Below are positions 45,778-54,723 of a DNA stretch of 64,000 nucleotides, piece by piece (position 1 is the stretch's first letter; each line of letters begins with the position of its first letter). The translations under genes were made by a program, and so were the position numbers. Source of the DNA: Strigamia acuminata (lineage: Eukaryota > Arthropoda > Chilopoda > Geophilomorpha > Linotaeniidae); assembly GCA_949358305.1 (NCBI GenBank), contig OX442320.1:3736259-3800258 (forward strand). Reading direction: 5' to 3'. Under the pieces are notes generated by a model that saw only the letters and a list, made by a program, of their open reading frames with translations, was not told the DNA's origin and did not search any database.

Positions 45778-46564
45778 ACGAGTAAAAATCACTCTGGACA
45801 TCGTAAAATGAAAAATGAACCTCTACAATTTAACTTAATTTTCCTTGTAATCCAATTTTTTTTTCCATTAAAAAATTACCTTTCCTCTGCAATCTGCTTG
45901 TCATTTATTCATTTGATTTAACGCTATTTAATGGGAAGCCGAAACAATCTAACGTGTGCAGTACTGGAATATAAATTATTTTTTAATCAAGTTTTTAGAA
46001 TCGGATTTTATAAATTTGGAATTCAATGCACCTGCGTTATAAAACATTAAAATTGAAAATTATAGCCAGCTCAAATTTCAGATTCAGGATGTTTGCAGAC
46101 ATTAAATTTGATTCAAAAATTGTAATGATATATAACACTTCCTCTCCAACCACACCTACAGTTCATACTGAATTACTACTTGCTCAGCACCTCAACTACA
46201 GCAATAAGTTTCACAGACACTTTGAATGCTATTCAAGAGAAGCGGTATGTTGCCTCTTTCGTTAAAACTAAGTACAGTAAGCGCAGTTTTTACATAAAGG
46301 GGGAAAGTCGACCACTGTGTAAACATTGATTTAATTTGTTACAACATATTTAGGTTACAATTTAAACAATTGCGCCCATGGGAGCAATAATCACATAATC
46401 AGATTTTTGTTGGGCCCTCAATAATTGAGTGATTACGATTATTGCAATAATCAACTAATCACAATAATCGCTCATTTAATGAAACCCCTTACCATGTAAT
46501 CCAGTTTCCAATTTCACTTATTTCAGATATTCTACATCAACTAACTTACAGCTGAAATAACAAA
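45778..46564 (+). other. Intergenic between genes C and D
   Basis: 3' flank of gene C, then AT-rich DNA. A 79-codon open frame (46026-46265) has no signal peptide or cysteine framework and is not supported. Confidence 0.5.
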
Positions 46565-47371
46565 ATGAAACCAATAACTGCAATACGTGTCATGTGCACC
46601 TTGCTTGTTCTGGCTTGCATGCAACAGTGAGTAGCCTTAAACACTCAGTATTTCAATAGTTCATATGGGTTCATAGAACACTCACCTACCAGGAAAAGCT
46701 TTCATTAGAAGGGGCCCGCCTTTACAAACTACAGGCGCTACAGGAATCTTTGAAGCCAGAAGTGACTAAGGCATCTAAGCGAAACAAATCAAACTTACAC
46801 CAACAAAGACGATAAATTCAAAATTTCAACGCTGTTCGAACTCTTTATGAATTAGTCATTCCTGGCCACAATACCAAACAAAATGTCCATCAAAGAAACG
46901 GCCCGAGTTTGTTTTCAATTAAATACTATTCAGAATGGCCGAGTGGTCCAAGGCACCACTTTTGGATCGTCTGAAGGATTTTAAAAGTGGATGGCTATCG
47001 ATCAAGTAGACTTGCGACGCTCCAATTTTGTTTTAGCAATTATCGTATCACCTATTAATTTTTAGGTGTACTTAAATCAAAACCAAAGTGCTACAAGTCG
47101 AGTTGGACCAATGTCCCCCCCCCCCCTGGGTCTAGTAAATGTTTTCTAATTTTTTAAAAAAATTGGTGGCCCTACTAAGCCACCATCGGCGAAGAAATCC
47201 AAGTCATTTTGTACATCAATATTTTTTTGTCACCTTTAAAGCCTTTCCAATGGACAATGTGCTTTGCCTGGCAACCGTTGCAAATCAAATGAAGATTGCT
47301 GTCAACAATCCATTTGTGACATTGAATATGCGAAGTATGGGGACACCATAAAAAGATGCAGAAAAATATAA
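46565..47371 (+). CDS. Secreted knottin-like peptide, gene D (type 1)
   Basis: Two exons, 46565-46626 and 47242-47371, with a 615-bp phase-2 intron; 63 residues. The signal exon parallels gene B base for base in structure (62 nt, ending CA/GTGAGTAG). The mature part has C-x6-C-x5-CC-x4-C-x13-C with the type-1 ending DTIKRC. The intron is much longer than in gene B and contains a tRNA-Leu/Ser-like stretch (46931-46965). An AATAAA is at 47426. Fragments of the same intron and exon-2 start recur at 48363 and 51657 as broken copies. Confidence 0.8.
46931..46965 (+). repeat. tRNA-Leu/Ser-like 5' half in an intron
   Basis: CAGAATGGCCGAGTGGTCCA, then AGGCACCAC, has the A-box and D-arm form of class-II tRNAs (Leu/Ser). 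No matching 3' half or clear B-box follows, so this is a tRNA-derived relic (SINE head or tRNA pseudogene), not a working tRNA. A homologous copy is at 48361-48395. Confidence 0.6.
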
Positions 47372-47716
47372 AAACTTTATTCAAAAAAATCTATTTCTTA
47401 TTTTTCAATGTAAACTACATACAAAAATAAAAGATTTATCCAACGATATTGCCGTTGATTTCATATTTGTATACTTATACAGTATGTATTATTTACCTGG
47501 TAGATTTACTATTTACATTCCTTATAAATTTTATTGCAAAATTTAACTACGTAATAAGCTATACCTTTCATCAGACACAATTAAATAAAGTATAAAAAAT
47601 AATTAAGGCATGTTTGTTCTAAAGTGGACTCAAGTTGCATTTAAGACAATGGTCCTGACACCCATAAAGCTAAAAACAAGAGAACTCTATCACACCATCA
47701 AAATCCTGCTGTGAAA

Positions 47717-47946
47717 ATGAAAGGAACTGTCTTGGCTTTGCTGTTTTTATTCCTCGCTGTGTCGGCCATGATGCTGTAAGTATAAGAAGCATTTCTAAGC
47801 ATCGGACAAAACTCAGTAATTATTTCCTTTAAAGTGTGACCGATGCTGCCGACTGTGCCACTGTAGCAAAAACCTGCGGATTCACTGCTACGTGCTGCGA
47901 AGGATTAAACTGCGTTAAAAGAAAGGGTAAAAAACTGTGCGAGTAA
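47717..47946 (+). CDS. Secreted knottin-like peptide, gene E (type 2)
   Basis: Two exons, 47717-47775 and 47835-47946, with a 59-bp phase-2 intron; 56 residues. The signal peptide is almost identical to gene C. Mature spacing is C-x6-C-x5-CC-x4-C-x8-C, with changes concentrated in the last loop (more lysine and arginine) and at the ends. It is the duplicate of gene C (shared 5' flank from about 47460, shared 3' flank to about 48122). An ATTAAA is at 48026. It forms the second type1-type2 unit with gene D, 345 bp upstream. Confidence 0.8.
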
Positions 47947-48362
47947 AAATGACAACGGACATCGTAAATTGAAAATGAACCTCTACAATTTAACTTGATT
48001 TCTCTTGTAATCCAATTTTTTCTCCATTAAAAAATAACCTTTCCTCTGCAATCTGCTTGTCATTTATTCATTTGATTTAACGCTATTTAATGGGAAGCCG
48101 AAACAATCTAACGTGTGCAGTAGATTTGTGGTATTTTTCTGATCTTTTCCAAAGCATTCATAACATACCACTGGAAATAAGTTTATGTTAACAATAGTTA
48201 GGTTAATTAAATTTTGGTTAGAGCGCTTTAATATGATCAGCGCAAAAAACTGAACAAACTGATGGACTATTTTCTGACGCGTGAGCAAGCCAGATGTTCA
48301 AAATGTCGGCTTATAAACTTTTCGGTGCTTTTATAAACAGACACTTAACTTTGAATACGTTT

Positions 48363-48660
48363 CAGGATGGCCGAGTGGTCAAAGGCACCACGTTATGAAT
48401 AATTTGGGAGATTTTAAAAGTGGATGACCATTGGTCAAGTAGACTTATGATGCTCCAATTTGGTTTTATTGATTTCTAAGGAGTACTAAATTCAAAATTA
48501 AAACGCCACAAGTCTAGTTGGACCATTGGCTGTCCTGGACCATTGTCCCTTCAATAAATATTAACATTGGTTTTTACAAATACTTTTGAAGCCTTTCCAA
48601 TGGGCATTGCGATTTGAAAAATAGTCCAACAAAGTGCAACTAACTACCACAAGAGTGTTA
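48363..48660 (+). pseudogene. Broken type-1 knottin-like copy (intron remnant plus start of exon 2)
   Basis: Aligns with the second half of the gene D intron (ATGGCCGAGTGGTC, GATTTTAAAAGTGGATG, AAGTAGACTT, AGTTGGACCA) and with the acceptor and first bases of its exon 2 (GAAGCCTTTCCAATGG). It then diverges; the cysteine framework is lost and no signal exon is recognisable upstream. It holds the type-1 place in the third unit. Confidence 0.65.
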
Positions 48661-49150
48661 GTTCTGGAACCAACACCAAGACCCGTTAAAGACTACATCA
48701 TCTCATTCAATGACTGATTAATAATTTTGAAATTGAGCTCTTCCATTGGTTGAAAAAGATCACGTGATCAATTGCAGGCAACTACCCCAATTCTCAGTAA
48801 AAAAAAAAATTTAAATACCAAAAATATGATAAAATAACAAAAATAATTTTTTTCAATGAAAAACATGCATAAAATGGTGATTGTAGGTTGTAAATTGTCA
48901 AAATTTTCTGAGTTGGAAAAAATCTCACTGCATACAAAAAGAATTGTGTGAATTTTCTTTATAATAAGTGAAATAAAAATAAAAAATTTTAATTACTGCA
49001 TGTACAAAAATTTCAATAAAGCATTTAAATTTTTATGCATGGGCTGAAAGTCTCCAAAAATATATATACATTACATTTTTTTGCATATTTCCATATATTT
49101 TTATATATTTCTATGTGTGTTTATATTTTTCTGTGTATTTATATTTCTAT
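48661..49150. other. AT-rich non-coding DNA
   Basis: No supported feature apart from TATAT-rich low-complexity sequence. Confidence 0.5.
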
Positions 49151-50054
49151 AAACCTAATTAGGCCATTACATTTATAATAAAATTTATAAGCAATGTAAA
49201 TAAAAAAAATTTTATATATACTATTTTATATAGACCTATAAAATAAATATAAGTTTATATATAATATACGGTAAGTATAATTAAAAAATATATATAAAAT
49301 TTATAAATTATATAAAATATATAAAAGTAAGCAAAAATGTACAACATCATACAAAAATAAAAAATATATACAAAATGAATGTTATGATATTTTATCTTCA
49401 AAGTAGTTAACTATCTTAGTTCTTAAGTTTGTCAAAAAAAGGCAGATTGTATTTCTTGCGCTTCATGACAGTGTGTATTGTAGTGAGCGCCATTGTGACA
49501 ACCTTTATGTTCTCATAAAAGCCCGACTCATACGTATAGAAATATAAAAACTATAAAAAATATAAAAATATACAAAAAATAAATACATATAGAAATATAT
49601 AAAAATATATGGAAATATGTAAAAATGTATATCTTTAATCATTGTTTAGTTTGATAAAATGATTTAATTGACATTAATGGCGCTTTTTAAACTTACAAAC
49701 AATTAACTAGTCATTTTGTCTGTATTTTTGCCTGGTTTGGAGCATTTCCTGGGAAATTGGCTGTTTATAATTTATGCGCACTCTTCTCATTTAAATATTT
49801 GACTTTGACCTTGAAATTAGGATTGGGCTGAAACATGTAATCAAAGGTTTCTTCATTTTCGAAATTTCAAATCTTAGACTACTTTAAACATTCATTTTGT
49901 ATATATTTTTTATTTTGGTATAATGTCGTACATTTTTGCATATTTCTGTATATTTTTATAAATTTATATTTATATTATATATCTATATAAAATAGTATAC
50001 AAAAAAAATTTTATATTTACATTGCTTGTAAATTTTATTATGGCCTAATTAGGT
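49151..50054. repeat. Large inverted repeat in the 5' region of gene F
   Basis: The arms begin AAACCTAATTAGGCC (49151) and end GGCCTAATTAGGTTT (50054). They share, in reverse orientation, AATAAAATTTA...AAGCAATGTAAAT, GCAAAAATGTAC and AAAAATATATACAAAATGAATGTT. The right arm is homologous to sequence upstream of gene G (53690-53740), so the left arm looks like an inverted copy of a type-2 promoter-distal region. Confidence 0.65.
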
Positions 50055-50127
50055 TTCATTATAACCGATCAAATAGGGTAAAAATATAATGAAGCAGGTG
50101 CTGTCATCGTAAACTGGACTCAAATTG

Positions 50128-50134
50128 TATATAA
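50128..50134 (+). promoter_or_regulatory. TATA box of gene F
   Basis: TATATAA 51 bp before the start codon, within a block conserved before gene G (CTGGACTCAAATTGTATATA). Confidence 0.6.
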
Positions 50135-50184
50135 GCGAACGCAATTTGACATCTAAAACCAAACATCAACATCCAGCTCTGAAA

Positions 50185-50423
50185 ATGAAACCAACTGTCT
50201 TCGCTTTGCTGTTTCTAGTCCTCGCTGTGTCAGCCATGATACTGTAAGTATAAACATTTCTAAGCATCGAACAAAACTCAATAATTATTCTCTTTACAGT
50301 GTGACCAATGTTGGCGCCGAGAACTGTGCCCGTAAAAATGAGCCTTGCGGCGGCAGGGAATGCTGCAAAGGGCTAAGTTGCAAACGCGTATTCCTAGGGT
50401 TAAGTTTGTGTACACAAAGTTAA
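50185..50423 (+). CDS. Secreted knottin-like peptide, gene F (type 2)
   Basis: Two exons, 50185-50243 and 50300-50423, with a 56-bp phase-2 intron; 60 residues. The signal peptide is of the type-2 form. The mature part has C-x6-C-x4-CC-x4-C-x9-C, with a more hydrophobic last loop and a short tail after the sixth cysteine, unlike C and E. The promoter block with TATATAA and the ATTAAA at 50503 are conserved with gene G. It is the type-2 member of the third unit, next to the broken type-1 copy at 48363. Confidence 0.8.
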
Positions 50424-50689
50424 AAATCATACCGGACATAGCAAATTGAAAATGTACCTCCACAATTTAACATGATTTCTCTTGTAATCCTATTTGTTCC
50501 CCATTAAAAACTAACCTTTCCCCAGCAATGTGCCTGCTCTTTTTTTCATTTCACTTAAGCATATTTCAAATTGTGAAAAACTGATTATAAAAACTTGATT
50601 ACTGAATCAGTTTGTGACTTGGAAGGAGTTGATTTTGAAATTAAGTTCTCTCGATTCCAGAACTACTGTCGAGAAAAGAGACCGTGGAT
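50424..50689 (+). other. 3' flank of gene F
   Basis: Shared with the 3' flank of gene G (CAATTTAACATGATTTCTCT, CCATTAAAAACTAACC). Nothing else. Confidence 0.5.
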
Positions 50690-50845
50690 TTTGATTGACA
50701 GTATGGAAATCTCGATCTAAAGTTGGAAATCTCAACCATAATAAGAAAATCTCAATTGAATTCCTGCAAATCTCAACATAAACCCCGCAAATCTCAACAT
50801 AAATCCCGCAAATCTCAACACAAAAACACCAATAAATCTGATGAA
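50690..50845. repeat. Minisatellite related to the 60-kb array
   Basis: About seven units of 20-21 bp like GCAAATCTCAACATAAAYCCC, the same family as 59930-60640. Confidence 0.75.
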
Positions 50846-51213
50846 ACACGAATAAATCTGTTATGAACTGAACTTGGCCATCTTGTTATTTTATGTTTAC
50901 AACGTATTAACTAATATTATTCAATTGTTGAAAGGGTGGGCCAAAAGTCACAAACAGTTTTGTTTTTATAATAACTTCAAATTAAAAGCATTCAATTCAA
51001 AAAGTCGAAAACGCCTCGTTTCTGTCGTTCTGTCGTTCCCATGATATTCATGGTAAGATTTTGGAGATTTCTAAAAGGCGGAACGGGGAGAAGGCGGTGG
51101 CGAAGATGAGGGAGAGGTTTTTGGAAAGGAAGAGGCGGCGCGAGGTGGCGGTCAAGGTGTTTGACGACGAGATTTCGTTCAACTTCCGATTTTTCAGAAG
51201 TTGCATGAAAACA

Positions 51214-51299
51214 CTCGAATGCAACGTCATGACGTTGTGTTCGAATACAACGTCAGGTGTCGTTCTATTCGAACACAACGTCATGACATTATATTCGAG
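51214..51299. repeat. Hairpin-forming inverted repeat, 39-bp arms
   Basis: 51214-51252 and 51261-51299 are reverse complements with about four mismatches (CTCGAAT, GTCATGACGTTGTGTTCGAA) around an 8-base loop. Both strands are open here, as expected of a palindrome, with no coding support. Confidence 0.85.
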
Positions 51300-51656
51300 G
51301 GAAGACGGTAGCGCCGCCTGTACACAACTGAAACTATAACGGGTACCAAATCGTTTCAATAAATCCTGAACCAGTCTCAGTTTGTAGGAGATTTAATGCC
51401 AATGCCCTACAAACATGTACATTTTGTTTTCTGATATTGCAGAGAAACATGACTGTTTGTGCATTGGTTTGTTTCAACTTCCTGTGCACAGTAGCGCCAC
51501 CACTAAACTACTTAACTAAAATGGACGCCAGATTGCCAGTCAACTCTAAATCCACTTCGTTGTTCATTACAAAGTAGTTTATAAATTATAAAATCAGGCT
51601 AATCCTGTTTAAAATAAAATTCAGCCCTTACATTTTGTTTTCGGGTATTTATTCAA

Positions 51657-52030
51657 TAAATATTAACATTGATTTTTACAGAACAATTTTACTTTACCGG
51701 CCACCTCTCAGATCATCTCCAAAACTTGGATCTAGGGGTATTCAAGGATGAGAAATCGAATGGCGTTGACGGTTTTGGGGGCAAACAAAAACGGAAGCAG
51801 AAATCAGAAGATTAACGACCATTATTATAATTTTTTAATTGCATTGTTAGCTGTCAGCATTGTTATGCAGGTGCTTTTTCTTTTCTTATTCAAGGGGGGA
51901 TCTGAAAGGTGGCAGCTTAAGCAAAATTATACCATTTTAACAAATACTTTTGAAGCCTTTCCAATGGACATTGCGATTTGAAAAATAGTCCAACAAAGTG
52001 CAACTAACCACCACAAGAGTACAGCATCTC
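51657..52030 (+). pseudogene. Second broken type-1 knottin-like copy, split by an insertion
   Basis: AATAAATATTAACATTG and, after an insertion, CAAATACTTTTGAAGCCTTTCCAATGG, GATTTGAAAAATAGTCCAAC and GTGCAACTAACCACCAC match the broken copy at 48550-48660. No cysteine framework is left. It holds the type-1 place in the fourth unit. Confidence 0.6.
51681..51939. mobile_element. 259-bp insertion with imperfect inverted ends
   Basis: Comparison with the uninterrupted copy at 48570-48590 defines the borders: ACA at 51678-51680 and at 51940-51942 is a 3-bp target duplication. The ends are imperfect inverted repeats (AATTTTACTTTACCGGCCACC against AATTTTGCTTAAGCTGCCACC reversed, both reaching CAGATC). 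One frame holds a hydrophobic stretch (NFLIALLAVSIVMQVLFLF). A likeness to ninjurin is superficial. Confidence 0.6.
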
Positions 52031-52212
52031 ATTTAATGGCTAATTAATATCCTCTCGTGCTGCAGTAATTTGGAAATCGAGTTCACAGGTGTCCAAGAAT
52101 AAAACAGTGCTTTCCAGTGAGAAGTATTAGAAAATAGAAAAGAAAAATAAAAGAGCCTATACAATTTGCTATTCTTTCTCCTGGAAGAATAAACAATTGT
52201 TTTGTTACAAAG

Positions 52213-52294
52213 AATTAAATGACAATTAAAAATACGCTAAACTTACTATAGGCCTTTCGGCTGAGTTTAGCGTATTTTTAATTGTCATTTAATT
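52213..52294. repeat. Perfect 31-bp stem hairpin
   Basis: 52213-52243 is the exact reverse complement of 52264-52294 (core AATACGCTAAACT/AGTTTAGCGTATT) around a 20-base loop (TACTATAGGCCTTTCGGCTG). Confidence 0.9.
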
Positions 52295-53000
52295 GTTTTT
52301 AATAAAACAACAAAGTGATACACAGATGAAATAGAAGTTTAAAATAAAAAGAATTGGTTTTTATTTTCAAACGTAATATCGAATGATTAGTAACTACTGA
52401 TAATATTAATAGTTGGAAATTTGAAAAAAAGTCTAAAATTAGACAATCTGCAATCTGCAGCAATTAAAAATTTATTATTCTCTAGGCAAAGAGCCATTAA
52501 TTTGTTTAAATATATATTTTTTATATTTTTTATACATTTATAGTTTTATATTTATATATATATTTTATACTTTTTTATAGTTACATTTTTTTATATTTAT
52601 TTTTTTGTATATTTTTATACATTTATATATTTTTATATATTTTTATACATTTATATTTTTGTATACTTTATAAACAATGTTTTCATTGAATAAAATCACT
52701 TGTTCAATTGTGTATCCACAACTTTCTGATTTCTGATTTTTTGTCAGCGATTAATGCTAGAATTCAACATAACAAGTTAGGCCCAAGTTAATGGATATCA
52801 TTTAAAGTGTTGTTAACTTATATTACAATTATGTCGTTATTATAAAACTTAGCAAAAAAATGAGAAATAAAAACGGCTGAAATTTTGCTCATTTTTCTCA
52901 TTTTCTACAGATTTTCACTATTCTCTTTATACAATTCTCCACCACTTTATTTGTAAAAAAAAATATCAGCCATCTCAATGCGTACTTTCTAATCGATAAT
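52295..53000. other. AT-rich non-coding DNA
   Basis: Low-complexity TATAT tracts (52510-52680). No supported feature. Confidence 0.5.
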
Positions 53001-53704
53001 AATAAAGTGATTATTTTAATAAAATTAAATCACTTATTTACCGATTTATTTCAATTTTAGCTAATTTTCCAACTATTTTCAATTTCCACTATTTTTGCTT
53101 AAATCTTGATTAATTTACATATAAAATATATATAAAATAGTAAGTATAAAATATTTTATATTTATATTTTATATTTAATAAAGTGATTATTTTAATAAAA
53201 TTAAATCACTTATTTACCGATTTATTTCAATTTTAGCTAATTTTCCAACTATTTTCAATTTCCACTATTTTTGCTTAAATCTTGATTAATTTACATATAA
53301 AATATATATAAAATAGTAAGTATAAAATATTTTATATTTATATTTTATATTTAATAAAGTGATTATTTTAATAAAATTAAATCACTTATTTACCGATTTA
53401 TTTCAATTTTAGCTAATTTTCCAACTATTTTCAATTTCCACTATTTTTGCTTAAATCTTGATTAATTTACATATAAAATATATATAAAATAGTAAGTATA
53501 AAATATTTTATATTTATATTTTATATTTAATAAAGTGATTATTTTAATAAAATTAAATCACTTATTTACCGATTTATTTCAATTTTAGCTAATTTTCCAA
53601 CTATTTTCAATTTCCACTATTTTTGCTTAAATCTTGATTAATTTACATATAAAATATATATATAAAATAGTAAGTATAAAATTTTTTATATTTACATTGC
53701 TTAT
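53001..53704. repeat. 176-bp tandem repeat, four copies
   Basis: AATAAAGTGATTATTTTAAT starts at 53001, 53177, 53353 and 53529, an exact 176-bp period, with near-identical copies. The array ends about 110 bp before the TATA box of gene G. Confidence 0.95.
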
Positions 53705-53814
53705 AAATTTTATTGCAAACTTAATGGCCTAATGCGCTTTCCCTAATTAGCTTCCATTCTAAACGATCAAATAGAGTAAAGCAGGTGCTGTCATCGTAAA
53801 CTGGACTCAAATTG

Positions 53815-53821
53815 TATATAA
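53815..53821 (+). promoter_or_regulatory. TATA box of gene G
   Basis: TATATAA 51 bp before the start codon, in the block conserved with gene F. Confidence 0.6.
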
Positions 53822-53871
53822 GCGAACGCAATTTGACAGCTAAAACCAAACATCAACATCCAGCTCTGAAA

Positions 53872-54041
53872 ATGAAAGGAACTGTCTTGGCTCTGCTGTT
53901 TCTAGTCCTCGCTGTGTCAGCCATGATACTGTAAGTATAAGAAGCATTTCTAAGCATCGAACAAAACTCAATAATTATTCTCTTTACAGTGTGGCCAATG
54001 CTGACGAAAAAAATTGCCCACCTAAAGGGTGCGGCAGGTAG
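53872..54041 (+). pseudogene. Truncated type-2 knottin-like gene G
   Basis: Two exons, 53872-53930 and 53990-54041, with a 59-bp intron; 36 residues. Promoter, signal exon, intron borders and 3' flank are those of an intact type-2 gene. Relative to gene F, about 60 bases of exon 2 are missing, and the frame stops right after GCGR with only two cysteines. The knot cannot form, so this is probably a pseudogene, although a short two-cysteine peptide could still be made. It is the last type-2 member, just left of copia element 2. Confidence 0.75.
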
Positions 54042-54411
54042 ACGAAGTTAAAAACCATACCGGACATCACAAATTGAAAATGTACCTCCACAATTTAACA
54101 TGATTTCTCTTGTAATCCTATTTGTTATCCATTAAAAACTAACCTTTCCCCAGCAATCTGCCTGCTCGTCTTTTCATTTCACTTAAGCCTATTTCAAATT
54201 GTGAAAAACCGATTATAAAAACTTGATCACTGAATCAGTTTGTGACTTGCAACGAGTTGGTTCTAGTAAACTTATTAATACACAAACGATCATAACATTT
54301 ATTCCAGTTTCGTAGGTTAGCGTCGTACGTAATTTAATGTACAATTCAGGCACTAGGTGTCATCCAAAACCCAAACAGAGGCCGTCATCAGTATTCAGGC
54401 CTCCTCATATC
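54042..54411. other. 3' flank of gene G up to copia element 2
   Basis: ATTAAA at 54131. No gene. The last five bases (ATATC) are the target duplication of the copia element. Confidence 0.55.
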
Positions 54412-54622
54412 TGTTATGAATATGGAAATAACGGTTGAAGTTTAATACAAGGTTAGAGCAACCTCACTGTTCTACATCAAGTGAAAGAGTGGGGAAAAAA
54501 CACAGGAAGGATGTTCACTCCATATATGGTAGGAGTGTCACCACAGGATATAAAAAAACTCAAACTACATCAATTACACAATGACATCAAGTGGTGATTT
54601 TCCACATCAAATAATCCCAACA
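54412..54622 (-). repeat. 3' LTR of copia element 2
   Basis: 211 bp, apparently identical to 59177-59387. Confidence 0.95.
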
Positions 54623-54635
54623 AATTCCCCCAAAA
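54623..54635 (-). other. Polypurine-type tract of copia element 2
   Basis: Minus-strand TTTTGGGGGAATT next to the 3' LTR; a short G-rich tract at the expected place. Confidence 0.6.
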
Positions 54636-54723
54636 TCAACAATTCGATTTCATCACAAAAACACTTCTCAAAAACACAATTATATAAAAACAATCAATAT
54701 GAACACTGCACACAATAAAGTCA

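Noticed and set aside
51748-51981. 77-codon frame resembling a ninjurin membrane segment
   Set aside because: The likeness is limited to hydrophobic pattern, and the frame lies inside an insertion with inverted ends.
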